40,488 nt of DNA from Candidatus Aerophobus profundus SCGC AAA252-L23 (GCA_000402295.1 AQRW01000174.1:1-40488), one strand, 5' to 3'. Positions 22,676 to 31,260 are shown, counted from the first letter of the stretch. The notes: a model not told the origin generated them from the letters alone. Made by a program: numbers and translations.

Positions 22676-23794
22676 CTAAGACTGTAAGACCTTAGACGGT
22701 AGCGACTGTCCATAGCGGTAATAAGCAGCACAGGTTCCTTCTTGGGAAACCATGCAGGGACCGACCGGGTGGTCTGGACGACATGTTTTACCAAACAGGG
22801 AACAATCCGGGGGTGTCTTAAGCCCGCGCAAAATTTGGCCACAGATACACCCGGGATTTGGCGTTTCTTCTTCCATCTCCAGAGGCCACTTTCTTTCAAT
22901 ATCAAACTGAGCGTAAGCATCTCTGATTCTCAAGCCACTGTTTTTGATCTTGCCCAGACCTCGCCAGGAGGAATCGGCCGTCTCAAAGACTTGTTCCGTA
23001 AGCTCAAGAGCTCTGGGGTTCCCCTGGGGAGAAACTACTCTCTTATACTCATTTTCTACTTTAGCCTCTCCAGCTTTGATTTGTGAGAGAAGCATATAAA
23101 TTGTCTGAAGAACATCCAGAGGTTCAAACCCCGCCACTACACAGGGAATTCCGTAATCCTGGCAGAGAAATTGATAAACCTCGCTCCCAATTATTGTGCT
23201 TACGTGTCCGGGGCAGAGAAAACCATCAACTTTCAGTTCCCCCATTTCTATTAGAGCTTGCATGGCTGGAGGTATTAACTTATGAGCACAAAGTACGAAA
23301 TAATTGGAAAGATTTCTTTCCTGGGCCATTAAGATAGATGCAGCTATGGTGGGGGCGGTGGTTTCAAAACCAACAGCCAAGAATATTATTTCTTTCTCTG
23401 GATTATCCTGGGCTATTCTAAGAGATTCTAAACTTGAATAAACTACTTTTATTTGGGCTCCCCGGGAAGATTCACCGGCCAGAGAAGATTTTGAGCCAGG
23501 GACCCTGAGCATATCTCCAAAGGTAGTTATGATAACATTGTTCTTAGAGGAGTAGATAATTGCTTTGTCCAAATAGAGATTGGGAGTTACACAAACCGGA
23601 CATCCCGGACCAGAAAGAAGCTGTAATTTATCCGGTAGAAGCTGGCGGATACCGTATCGAAAAATAACCATGGTGTGAGTCCCACATACCTCCATCAAGG
23701 TTATTTTTCGGCCGATATTGCCCATCAGATGGCGAATCTTTCCGCCTAATTGTTCCGCAGCTTGTCGTTCCCGGAATTCACTGGCGTATTTCAT
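22676..23794 (-). CDS. hypD: Hydrogenase maturation protein HypD
   Basis: This 372-residue Fe-S protein forms the scaffold with HypC on which the Fe(CN)2CO unit is built. Motifs are MEVCGTHTMVIFRYGIRQ, GPGCPVCVTP and FETTAPT. The C-terminal [4Fe-4S] region is CICGQILRGLKTPPDCSLFG, followed by CRPDHPVGPCMVSQEGTCAAYYRY. The last codons and the TAG stop fall in a module (CTTACAGTCTTAGAGTC on this strand) also seen near 10169-10182, so this 3' end too touches repeat DNA. Confidence 0.95.
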   Translation of the reverse strand: MKYASEFRERQAAEQLGGKIRHLMGNIGRKITLMEVCGTHTMVIFRYGIRQLLPDKLQLLSGPGCPVCVTPNLYLDKAIIYSSKNNVIITTFGDMLRVPGSKSSLAGESSRGAQIKVVYSSLESLRIAQDNPEKEIIFLAVGFETTAPTIAASILMAQERNLSNYFVLCAHKLIPPAMQALIEMGELKVDGFLCPGHVSTIIGSEVYQFLCQDYGIPCVVAGFEPLDVLQTIYMLLSQIKAGEAKVENEYKRVVSPQGNPRALELTEQVFETADSSWRGLGKIKNSGLRIRDAYAQFDIERKWPLEMEEETPNPGCICGQILRGLKTPPDCSLFGKTCRPDHPVGPCMVSQEGTCAAYYRYGQSLPSKVLQS

Positions 23795-24112
23795 TTACCA
23801 ATCTCATAATTTGGTGTAATAGTTTAGCTTTCATAAAGGTAGCCGCCACCTTTAGGTTGCGCTTGTTTTTCGCCGGCTAAAGCCTGCGGCTACCACTTTA
23901 CCTTCGCCAAAAAAAATTCCTCATTGTCTATCCCATTTCAAAAACAAGATCACCACGATTGTCTTTGGCAACCTCGTGACGCTTGGCGGATGGCCACCCC
24001 TGCTTTGAGCAGGCTCGCAATGACAAAAGAAGGTAGTCTTCCGATTACTTGAGGTGAAGTCAGCCTCCCAAGACTGTAACGAACCAGAAGAACCATACGA
24101 ACCAGAAGAACC
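23795..24112. repeat. Repeat-rich 318-bp gap between hypD and hypC
   Basis: No gene is seen here. A large imperfect hairpin has arms 23839-23855 and 23877-23893 (GTAGCCGCCACCTTTAG against CTAAAGCCTGCGGCTAC, outer eight pairs perfect). A second module runs from GATTGTCTTTGGCAAC to GGCTCGCAATGAC (about 23957-24022), which resembles the reverse of the CATTGCC...GCAATC module near 10110. The 63-bp GAACCAGAA repeat at the hypC end follows. The gap interrupts an otherwise tight hyp cluster and looks like accumulated dispersed repeats. Confidence 0.7.
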
Positions 24113-24129
24113 TTATTGGCCTCCCATTT
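24067..24129 (-). repeat. 63-bp dispersed repeat (copy 2) at the 3' end of hypC
   Basis: Read on the minus strand it begins AAATGGGAGGCCAATAAGG and has two 18-base units (24079-24096 and 24097-24114, ACGAACCAGAAGAACCWT on the plus strand). It matches the segment at the end of def in almost every base. It encodes the final MGGQ of HypC and the TAA stop. Confidence 0.85.
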
Positions 24130-24328
24130 CCTGGAAAAGTGAGATAATTTCCTGAGCTTCCTTTTCCTTGATTTTACTGATAGCAAATCCGGCATGCAGG
24201 AGAACCCAATCTCCTATTGCTACCTCATCAAGGAGAATTAGGGAGATCTTTCTTTTTACTTCTCCTACCTGAGCCAAGCCCATCTTATCTTCGATGGAGA
24301 TTATCTTTACTGGTACAGCCAAGCACAT
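24113..24328 (-). CDS. hypC: Hydrogenase maturation chaperone HypC
   Basis: This 71-residue chaperone of the HypC/HybG family carries the Fe(CN)2CO group with HypD and delivers it to the hydrogenase large subunit. The functional N-terminal cysteine is in MCLAVPVKI, and LDEVAIGDWVLLHAGFAISKI is typical. It ends in EMGGQ, the same four last residues and stop as Def, because both ends are supplied by the same repeat. It follows hypF with no gap. Confidence 0.93.
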   Translation of the reverse strand: MCLAVPVKIISIEDKMGLAQVGEVKRKISLILLDEVAIGDWVLLHAGFAISKIKEKEAQEIISLFQEMGGQ

Positions 24329-26647
24329 TTATTTCCCTTTCCTGAAATGAGCTATTAGAGCCTGTCCAAGAGAAATACCTCCGTCGTTAGCCGGTACCCG
24401 CGAATGGAGATATACCTGGAATCCCTCTTTTTTTAACCAGGGACAGACCTTTTCCAAAAGATAAATATTTTGAAAAACTCCCCCGCTCAAGGCTACTTTC
24501 CTAAGTCCGGTTCTATCTCGAATTTTCTTGGAGACTTTCAAAATTATATGGGCAATGGTATTGTGAAAACGGGCCGAGATAATTTCTTTGCTTATCTTTT
24601 TATCAAGATCTGAGACAATGTCAACAATCATTGGGTCAGGATCGATAATTAGTTTATTCGGTAATTCCAGGATGTCGTAGGAATAAACTCCTTTTTCTCC
24701 TTCCCGGGAGATCATTTCTAATTCCACGGCGGCCTGTCCCAGATAATTTATCTTTTTCCTCAGACCAATTAGGGCGGAAACTGCATCAAATAGTCTACCC
24801 ATAGACGAAGTCAGGGGGGTATTTATTTTTCCCTTTATAACTTTTATTAAAAGACCAATGTGTTTGTGCTCAACTCCGTAAAGGAGATGTTGGGCCAGAG
24901 GAAAACATTCTTCTCCGTAAATGCGATACAGGTAGGAAACGGCCATGCGCCAGGGTTCTTTAATAGCTTTTTCTCCTCCGGGCAGAGGTATATATTTCAA
25001 ATGAGCTATCCGAAAGTATTGAGTAAGGTCAGCCACCAGGAACTCGCCGCCCCAAATGGTATTATCGTCTCCCAATCCCGAGCCGTCAAAGGCCACCCCG
25101 ATAACTTTCTCATTCAAGAGTCCTTGCTCGGCTAAAAGGCTGACTAGATGGGCGTGGTGGTGTTGAATCGGAATAAGACGGGTTCCCTTTCTGGCCCGGA
25201 CATATTCCTGAGCAAATTTACTGGAAAGGTAATCCGGATGTAAATCACAAGCTATAATCCGGGGCTGAGAATGAAATACTTTCAGAAAGTGTTTTATTCC
25301 TTCTTCCAGAGAAATTAAAGCACTAAGATTCTCCAGATCCCCAATATGATGAGAAAGAAAAGCATAATTTTCCCGGGCCAGGCAGAAAGTATTTTTCAAA
25401 TGACCTCCCACCGCCAAAATATGAGGCTCAAAGAAAACCTTCAACTTTAAGGGCTGGGGAACATATCCCCGACTGCGACGGATAATCATTTCTTGCCCCC
25501 GGAAAATTCTAGTTACCGAATCGTCACATCTTAGATGGATTTTCCGATTATGAATAAGGAAGAAATCGGCAATTTTCCCCAGACGGGAGAAAGCCTCCTT
25601 GTTTTTATAAACAATGGGCTCGTCACTGATATTTCCACTGGTCATTATTAGGGGTCGCTCGATTTTCCTGGATAAAAGATAGTGCAGAGGGGTGTAGGGA
25701 AGCATTACTCCCAGATATTTATGGTGAGGAGCAATTTCCCGGGGTAGGGAGCAGTCAGCTTTCTTACTAAGAAGTAGAATTGGCCGACGAGGAGAGGTGA
25801 GTAACTTTTCCTCCTCCGGACTGATCAAGCAGAAGGACTTAACAGATTCGAGGTTGGGTGCCATAAGAGCAAAAGGTTTATCCTCACGGTATTTTCTCTT
25901 CCTCAGTTTCTTTACCGCCGATACATTGGTAGCGTCACAGGCTAGATGGAAGCCCCCCAATCCCTTGACGGCTACAATTTTTCCTTCTCTGAGAAAGTGG
26001 ACAGTTTCCTCCAGAGGCTGAGAAGTGATTATTTTCTTCCTTCCGCTCTGGTAAAGCTCTATTTGGGGCCCACAGACCGGGCAGGCATTGGGTTGAGCGT
26101 GGAATCGCCGATCGGCCGGATTATCATATTCATTCTGACAATCAACACACATCCGGAAGGTTTTCATAGTTGTCCTGGAGCGATCATAAGGAATATCCTG
26201 GATAATGGTGAAGCGAGGCCCACAATTGGTACAATTGATAAAGGGGTATTCGAAGCGACGGTTATCTCGGTCAAGCAGTTCCCTTAGACAGTCCGGGCAG
26301 AGGGAAATATCCGGAGAAAGGGGGGTAAATCTGTTTCTCTCTCCTTGACTCTCTTTAATTTGAAACTGCCGGTACCCTGAAAAGGGAAGTTCCTTATGCT
26401 CTATAGTTTCAATAATGGCCAGGGGAGGGGCATTATTTTTTATTTGCTGGAGAAAGCTCTTGAGGTGACCCTCCGGACCCTCTATCTCCATTTTTACTCC
26501 GGAAGTATCGTTAAGTACATATCCGCTGAGCTGGTATTTTAAGGCCAGAGAATAGATGAAAGGTCTAAAACCAACTCCTTGAACGATTCCTTTTACCCTG
26601 ATAGAATATCTCTTGAGCTGGTTAGCCTCAGTAATAATTTTGCTCAT
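24329..26647 (-). CDS. hypF: Carbamoyltransferase HypF
   Basis: This 772-residue enzyme makes the carbamoyl group for the cyanide ligands and loads it on HypE. Domains in order are acylphosphatase (residues about 14-100, VQGVGFRPFIYSLALKY), two Zn-finger motifs (CPDCLREL with CTNCGPRFTI, and CVDCQNEY with CPVCGP), a YrdC-like domain (about 205-390, KGLGGFHLACDA) and a Kae1-like C-terminal domain (HHHAHLVSLLAE, FDGSGLGDDNTIWGGEF). Full length for the family. It starts 53 bases after the last hydrogenase gene, so the hyp genes are probably co-transcribed with it. Confidence 0.95.
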   Translation of the reverse strand: MSKIITEANQLKRYSIRVKGIVQGVGFRPFIYSLALKYQLSGYVLNDTSGVKMEIEGPEGHLKSFLQQIKNNAPPLAIIETIEHKELPFSGYRQFQIKESQGERNRFTPLSPDISLCPDCLRELLDRDNRRFEYPFINCTNCGPRFTIIQDIPYDRSRTTMKTFRMCVDCQNEYDNPADRRFHAQPNACPVCGPQIELYQSGRKKIITSQPLEETVHFLREGKIVAVKGLGGFHLACDATNVSAVKKLRKRKYREDKPFALMAPNLESVKSFCLISPEEEKLLTSPRRPILLLSKKADCSLPREIAPHHKYLGVMLPYTPLHYLLSRKIERPLIMTSGNISDEPIVYKNKEAFSRLGKIADFFLIHNRKIHLRCDDSVTRIFRGQEMIIRRSRGYVPQPLKLKVFFEPHILAVGGHLKNTFCLARENYAFLSHHIGDLENLSALISLEEGIKHFLKVFHSQPRIIACDLHPDYLSSKFAQEYVRARKGTRLIPIQHHHAHLVSLLAEQGLLNEKVIGVAFDGSGLGDDNTIWGGEFLVADLTQYFRIAHLKYIPLPGGEKAIKEPWRMAVSYLYRIYGEECFPLAQHLLYGVEHKHIGLLIKVIKGKINTPLTSSMGRLFDAVSALIGLRKKINYLGQAAVELEMISREGEKGVYSYDILELPNKLIIDPDPMIVDIVSDLDKKISKEIISARFHNTIAHIILKVSKKIRDRTGLRKVALSGGVFQNIYLLEKVCPWLKKEGFQVYLHSRVPANDGGISLGQALIAHFRKGK

Positions 26648-26699
26648 AAGAGTGATCCTATGAAATTAGTTTGTTAGCAGAGAAGGACTAAATAGATTC

Positions 26700-27323
26700 C
26701 TATTGAGTCTGTTGCCCCCATTCTTCCTTTAGGGTGAGCTGTTTGCGGCATTTGGGGCAGAGGATTTTGAGGAAATCTGAGCGCTCCAGAGGTTGTTCTT
26801 TCCTGTCCGGTCTAGTTTTCTCAAGAAGTTCTAATTCCCGATGTGAGGCCATAAACAGATTAGGGTTGGAAAAAACATAAGGTCCCAGTTTTTCTACCAA
26901 CCAATTAAGGTGTTTTCTGGTAGTGACCGGTGCCTGGCAATGTTCACAAAAAATAAGATCATCCTCTATTTCTTCCACACATAGTTTTCTGTCCAGGACC
27001 GCCAGGTCGTATTTGCCGGTAAGGTGAATTCCTTTTTCTGTGAGACAGTTTCTTTCACATTCTCCACAAAAGATACAACGATCGTAACGAAGGATCATTT
27101 TTCTCTTTCCCCGGGGAGCTAAACCTTCCTCTATTTCTATCACTTTTGACGGACACACATTAGCGCAAGCTCCACAAACTACACAATAATCAGGCTGAAA
27201 TTCGGGTTTCCCCCGATAGCCCGGCGCGGCCGGCGCGGCCTCTTTGGGAAATTTGGTAGTATAGGGCCCTTTGATTAGAGCAGTGAAAGCTTCTCTTAGC
27301 TCCCTGAGTTTGGGATATTTCAT
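26700..27323 (-). CDS. Hydrogenase 2x[4Fe-4S] subunit, HycF/HyfH/MbhN-like
   Basis: This 207-residue NuoI-type ferredoxin links the electron-input side to the NiFe subunit. The frame is open much further upstream, but GAGGAAG before the ATG at 27323 and family alignment place the start there. Clusters are CVVCGACANVCPS and CIFCGECERNC. The C-terminal third adds CEHC and, 80 residues later, CPKC, a probable zinc site like that at the end of HycF. It is the last structural gene of the hydrogenase operon. Confidence 0.88.
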   Translation of the reverse strand: MKYPKLRELREAFTALIKGPYTTKFPKEAAPAAPGYRGKPEFQPDYCVVCGACANVCPSKVIEIEEGLAPRGKRKMILRYDRCIFCGECERNCLTEKGIHLTGKYDLAVLDRKLCVEEIEDDLIFCEHCQAPVTTRKHLNWLVEKLGPYVFSNPNLFMASHRELELLEKTRPDRKEQPLERSDFLKILCPKCRKQLTLKEEWGQQTQ

Positions 27324-27382
27324 TTTCTTCCTCGACGTGGTTATCTCAGAGTAATCTAGGCAGTAATTATCCCTGAATTGAT

Positions 27383-27706
27383 TTATTTTTCTTCCTGGTA
27401 CTTGTCCACCACACTTTTTTCCCAGAGTTTGATTCCTGACCAGTGAGCTGCATGAGCAATGGCGTGAGCTCCCGTGGGAGAGCTCAGAACTACGAATAGA
27501 ATAGCCAGAATAGTTTTCCAGAGAAAACCGGCGCTCAAAAAGGTCCCAAAAAGGATAAAACAGGTTCCCAGGGTTACACACTTAGTGGCCGCTTGCAGGC
27601 GGTTGTAAACATCGGGAAGCCTTACCAGACCGATACAACCTAGCAGGTCAAAATATACTCCAATGCCAATGATTATTTTGCCCACTATGGCGATTATTTC
27701 ATTCAT
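27383..27706 (-). CDS. MnhG/MrpG-like antiporter subunit
   Basis: This 107-residue, three-helix membrane protein of the MnhG/MrpG (MbhC) family has the characteristic GCIGLVRLPDVYNRLQAATK in the first half and SSPTGAHAIAHAAHW in the second. It overlaps the mnhF-like gene by eight bases. With the MnhE- and MnhF-like proteins it would form the ion-translocating end of the complex, as in Mrp antiporters and the Pyrococcus Mbh. Confidence 0.9.
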   Translation of the reverse strand: MNEIIAIVGKIIIGIGVYFDLLGCIGLVRLPDVYNRLQAATKCVTLGTCFILFGTFLSAGFLWKTILAILFVVLSSPTGAHAIAHAAHWSGIKLWEKSVVDKYQEEK

Positions 27707-27968
27707 CGAAGTTTTTTCCCTCCAGATACTTAGCCAGGGTCAAGGTGGCAATGAATCCCAAGAGGGCCCAGGCAATCCCGATATCCATGAAATAGCTTCT
27801 GGCAGTATAGACGGTAAAGAGAGCAGCAAATCCCACCACCAGAATTCCCAGAATGTCCACGGCCACAATTCTATCTGCGGCGGTTGGTCCACGAAAAACA
27901 CGGTAAAGGCACAAAAAACAAGCAATAATCAAAGGAACAGCGAAAACCAAGGGAAGACCCAAGATCAT
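27699..27968 (-). CDS. MnhF/MrpF-like antiporter subunit
   Basis: This 89-residue, three-helix membrane protein carries the MnhF signature CLYRVFRGPTAADRIVAVDI. Length is normal for MrpF/MbhB. It overlaps mnhE by four bases (ATGA) and mnhG by eight bases, so the three are translationally coupled. Confidence 0.9.
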   Translation of the reverse strand: MILGLPLVFAVPLIIACFLCLYRVFRGPTAADRIVAVDILGILVVGFAALFTVYTARSYFMDIGIAWALLGFIATLTLAKYLEGKNFDE

Positions 27969-28453
27969 CCGAATATCTCCTTGAGAACAGGCTCAAACCG
28001 GCTGATAATTTTTCGGGTAGCTTCTTCAACGTCTATGGTTGTTACGTTAATCCAGTGTACATAGAGGTATCCGTCATCAGTCAGTTCTACGGTCAAAGTG
28101 CCCGGGGTCAAGGTGACTGAGTTAGCCAGAGCTACTCTTCCCGTGGCAGTGGAGAGAGTGGTCTTAACCTTAACAATTCCTGGGTTGATGGGAAGTTTGG
28201 GATGAAGTACCCTATAGGCGACATCGAAGTTAGCCAAAATAACATAGTAGGTCAATAGCGGGATATAATACAAAAGGTAAAGCCAGCGCTTAATTTGAAA
28301 AAACTGCCGGGAATGTTGGACGAATAAATCAGCAAACCACCAGGCAGTAAGAATAGACACAGCTAAACCTATCAACAGGGCCGGAATATACAAGGTCCAG
28401 GTCAAAAGCAACCAGCAGATAAAACAAATGATGAAGAGAACAACCTTTTTCAT
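27965..28453 (-). CDS. MnhE/MrpE-like antiporter subunit
   Basis: This 162-residue MnhE/MrpE (MbhA) family protein has two to three N-terminal hydrophobic helices followed by a cytoplasmic domain. Typical segments are NFDVAYRVLHPKLPINPGIV, SVTLTPGTLTVELTDDGYL and VHWI. The ATG at 28453 directly follows the stop of the upstream antiporter gene and has GGAGG upstream; an upstream in-frame start at 28477 would only add non-family residues. Confidence 0.88.
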   Translation of the reverse strand: MKKVVLFIICFICWLLLTWTLYIPALLIGLAVSILTAWWFADLFVQHSRQFFQIKRWLYLLYYIPLLTYYVILANFDVAYRVLHPKLPINPGIVKVKTTLSTATGRVALANSVTLTPGTLTVELTDDGYLYVHWINVTTIDVEEATRKIISRFEPVLKEIFG

Positions 28454-28454
28454 C

Positions 28455-29936
28455 TTAGCCTCCCAGAACCAGAGCACCGTACTTTGTTCCTTCCTGCAGG
28501 ACAGCTACGGCCGGCTCCAGTAGTACTTTCATTACTGGATAAAAGAAGATTCCCACTCCCAGGCAGATTATGGCCAGGACAATCATTGAGAAACACATAG
28601 GCTTAGGAACTTCCCGAATTTTGCTCCATCTCTCTTTTAATTTTCCGAAGAAGGCTAATCTCTGAACTTTCAGATAATAGGCCAGGGTAAGTACGGAAAC
28701 CAGAATGGTTACTACCGTAAGAGCAAATCTCCCAGCCTGCACCAGCCCAATGATAATAAAAAGTTTGCTCCAGAATCCATTGAAGGGTGGGATTCCAGAA
28801 ATGGAAAGAGAACCTACCGTTGAGGTAGCTCCGGTTACCGGCATAACTTTACTCAACCCTCCCATTTCTTCTAGTTTTCTCGTTCCGGTGGAAAATTCCA
28901 CCGCTCCTGAATTCAAAAAAAGTAATGACTTAAAGGAAGCATGATTAAAAAGATGGAAGAGAGCTCCCATGATTCCCCAGTAGTTACCGCAGCCGATACC
29001 TATCAAAATATAACCAATTTGGGAAATTGACGAATAGGCCAAAAGTCTCTTAAAATCACTCTGCTTGATAGCCAGTAATCCTCCTCCAATCATAGAGACA
29101 CATCCCAGAATCATCAGAGTCCAGGAAATCTGTGGAGTTATTCCAAATACGTTAAACAATACTCTCATTATGGTGTAAAGACCCAGAGCCTTGATTAATA
29201 CCCCTGAGAGCATGGCCGAAATGGGAGCAGGAGCACTGGGATGAGCGTCGGGAAGCCAGGCGTGAAAAGGCATTACAGCTCCCTTAAGACCAAATCCGGC
29301 TATAAAAAGAACCAGAGCGAATCTAATGAGAAGAGTGTTCTTACCTTGGATAATACGAGCTATGTCAGCCATATTGAGACTTCCGGTAAGACCATAAAGC
29401 AGACCGATGGCGAAAAGAATTAGGATAGAAGCCACCGAACCCATAACCATGTATTTGAAGGAAGCCTCCAATTCTTCAGCCTCAACACCAAAGGCTACCA
29501 GAGCGTAAGAGGCGATGGAAGCTATCTCCAGAAAGACAAAGAGATTGAAGAAATCACCGGTGAGAACCACCCCGTTCATCCCGGCCAACATAAGCATAAA
29601 TAAGCTGTAGAATTTTGTTTTGGCGGTAAAACGATCCATGTAGCTAATGGAGTAGAAAGTGGCCAGGAAAGCGAATAGATTAATAGTAATCAACATTAAA
29701 AGGCTCAAACCATCCAGAACCAGATTGATTCCCAGAGGTGGAGGCCATTTTCCCATAGTGTAGATGAAAATTTTTTCCTTACCCACCGGAGAGATTAAGA
29801 CAAAGGCAAGAATAGTCAAAGTGACAGTTACGAGGTTAGTGAGAATATCGGCGGCTCGCTGTCTCTTCTCGCCAAAAAGTACAACCACAAAAGCTGCTCC
29901 CAGAGGAATAGCCACAAATAGCGGGATGATGCTCAT
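28455..29936 (-). CDS. MnhD/MrpD-like (NuoN/MbhH-type) ion-translocating subunit
   Basis: This 493-residue protein has about 14 transmembrane helices and belongs to the Complex I antiporter family. Key family features are the SYALVAFGVEAEELEASFKY region with the TM5 Glu, the GLKGAVMPFHAWLPDAHPSAP motif with Lys and His in TM7-8, and SSISQIGYILIGIG. AGAGGTTAG precedes the ATG. By its place between the MnhC- and MnhE-like genes it equals MbhH of the Pyrococcus membrane-bound hydrogenase. Whether Na+ or H+ is moved cannot be read from the sequence with certainty. Confidence 0.92.
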   Translation of the reverse strand: MSIIPLFVAIPLGAAFVVVLFGEKRQRAADILTNLVTVTLTILAFVLISPVGKEKIFIYTMGKWPPPLGINLVLDGLSLLMLITINLFAFLATFYSISYMDRFTAKTKFYSLFMLMLAGMNGVVLTGDFFNLFVFLEIASIASYALVAFGVEAEELEASFKYMVMGSVASILILFAIGLLYGLTGSLNMADIARIIQGKNTLLIRFALVLFIAGFGLKGAVMPFHAWLPDAHPSAPAPISAMLSGVLIKALGLYTIMRVLFNVFGITPQISWTLMILGCVSMIGGGLLAIKQSDFKRLLAYSSISQIGYILIGIGCGNYWGIMGALFHLFNHASFKSLLFLNSGAVEFSTGTRKLEEMGGLSKVMPVTGATSTVGSLSISGIPPFNGFWSKLFIIIGLVQAGRFALTVVTILVSVLTLAYYLKVQRLAFFGKLKERWSKIREVPKPMCFSMIVLAIICLGVGIFFYPVMKVLLEPAVAVLQEGTKYGALVLGG

Positions 29937-29940
29937 TTTT

Positions 29941-30279
29941 CTAACCTCTTAGTTTTTTGATTTGGGTGACATCAAAGGTGTGGTACCGCTGGTATATTCT
30001 TACCACTAGAGAAACCATAAAGGCTAAAGTAGCTATGCTAATAACGATGGTAGTAAGTACCAATGCTTGGGGCAGAGGGTCCACAAACCTACCTACTTCT
30101 ACTTCCTCTTGGGTGATGATGGGGGCAATTCCTCCCATTTTGTATCCCAGCAGGACTAAAAAGAAATTGACTGCGTACTCCATAATTACTATTCCCATGA
30201 CAATTTTCAGGAGATTCTTTCTGGTTATTACGCAGTAGAGTCCAATTATGAAAATACAAAACGACAGGAAAAATATCAT
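29941..30279 (-). CDS. MnhC/NuoK-like subunit
   Basis: This 112-residue, three-helix protein of the NuoK/MnhC (MbhG) family has the family pattern GLYCVITRKNLLKIVMGIVI in the first half and ALVLTTIVISIATLAFMVSL in the last helix. It ends four bases before the MnhD-like gene and connects the core of the complex to the antiporter-like subunits. Confidence 0.9.
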   Translation of the reverse strand: MIFFLSFCIFIIGLYCVITRKNLLKIVMGIVIMEYAVNFFLVLLGYKMGGIAPIITQEEVEVGRFVDPLPQALVLTTIVISIATLAFMVSLVVRIYQRYHTFDVTQIKKLRG

Positions 30280-30289
30280 TTTATTCTCC

Positions 30290-30736
30290 TCATTTCCCCT
30301 TTAGTCGAAACATGACCATAACTATGAAAACACCAAAAATTCCACCACTCACCTTGAGAGCGATAGCAATGTTGGAAAAAGGAATAAAACCGGCACTGGT
30401 TATGGTTAGAGGGATACCCTTGGGAAGGACATTCACAAAGAACCATCCTCCAACGATCATTCCCAGAAGAGCAATAACAAGAAATATCAGGGCACCTAAA
30501 CTTTCCAGAACGGCGGCAGTAGAATTCTTCAATTTCTGAAAAGCGGTTTCCTTGCCGAAACTGATAGTAAGCAAAATAAAGGCTGAGGCAATTATCACTC
30601 CGCCCGGAAAACCTCCTCCCGGGCTGAGATGACCGTGTAGAACCATATATATACCAAAGAGGATAATCAAAGGGCAGGTAAACTTAGCGATGGTCTTTAC
30701 GATTAAGGTCATTCCCGCTTCTTTTCTGTTTTTCAT
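30290..30736 (-). CDS. MnhB/MbhF-like subunit
   Basis: This 148-residue MnhB-domain membrane protein has the typical GIYMVLHGHLSPGGGFPGGV motif and about four helices. Its ATG overlaps the stop of the MbhD-E fusion (ATGA). In the Mrp antiporter and Mbh, this subunit sits next to MnhA/MbhE and MnhC. Confidence 0.9.
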   Translation of the reverse strand: MKNRKEAGMTLIVKTIAKFTCPLIILFGIYMVLHGHLSPGGGFPGGVIIASAFILLTISFGKETAFQKLKNSTAAVLESLGALIFLVIALLGMIVGGWFFVNVLPKGIPLTITSAGFIPFSNIAIALKVSGGIFGVFIVMVMFRLKGK

Positions 30737-31260
30737 TCTTTCCGCTTCCTTCCGACTTTTCTCAGGACTACTATTGCCCCCAGGATTGCGGTGAACAAAA
30801 CTGTAGTCTCTCCCAGGGTGTCGTAAGCCCGAAAATCCAGAATTATTGAGGTGACCAGATTAGCCGAGCCGGTTAGTTTCAACCCGTTGCTGAGATAGTA
30901 CTTAGAAACACTCATCAAGGGTGAACCAAATTCAGGTAGATAAGATAGCGCTTGATAAGCAAAGAGAGCAAAAATCCCGATAAAGAGAATTATGGAGAAT
31001 AAGGCAAAAACTTCCCGTCTACCTCTAATTTCCAGCAAGTCTCGCTCCATCCCGGTGGCTCTTATCAAGATTATGAGCGCAATAACTTCCACCACAATCT
31101 GAGTAATGGCCAGGTCCGGAGCCTGCAGATAAAGAAAGGCCACGCAAAGTACTAATCCCACTACTGCCAGAGAAACCACTGCTGAAATAAGGTAGCGGGT
31201 GTGCACGGCCACCAGTGAACCGGCAATCATCAAAATAGCCAAGGAATAAATTTCCCACAT
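30733..31260 (-). CDS. MbhD-MbhE fusion (MnhA C-terminal-like, DUF4040)
   Basis: This 175-residue protein starts at the ATG at 31260, preceded by AGGAG; a longer frame upstream is not family-like. Residues about 1-80 match the DUF4040/MbhD domain (APDLAITQIVVEVIALIILI, with the conserved D and E of the ion path). The rest matches MbhE (NLVTSIILDFRAYDTLGETT, then VLFTAILGAIVVL). In Pyrococcus these are two genes, and in MrpA they form the C-terminal part. Here they form one protein of intermediate type. Confidence 0.87.
   Translation of the reverse strand: MWEIYSLAILMIAGSLVAVHTRYLISAVVSLAVVGLVLCVAFLYLQAPDLAITQIVVEVIALIILIRATGMERDLLEIRGRREVFALFSIILFIGIFALFAYQALSYLPEFGSPLMSVSKYYLSNGLKLTGSANLVTSIILDFRAYDTLGETTVLFTAILGAIVVLRKVGRKRKE

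Noticed and set aside
22627..22920. A 97-codon frame inside hypD.
   Set aside because: Shadow of hypD, which has all family motifs in its own frame.
16962..24129. CRISPR array from the repeated GAACCAGAA units.
   Set aside because: The units are 18-base tandem pairs without spacers and there are no cas genes.
23950..24195. An 81-codon minus-strand frame between hypD and hypC.
   Set aside because: It overlaps hypC in another frame and runs through repeat DNA; the composition does not look like a protein.
27324..27581. N-terminal extension of the HycF-like ferredoxin frame.
   Set aside because: It overlaps the MnhG-like gene out of frame, and the internal ATG at 27323 has a good ribosome site and matches the family start.
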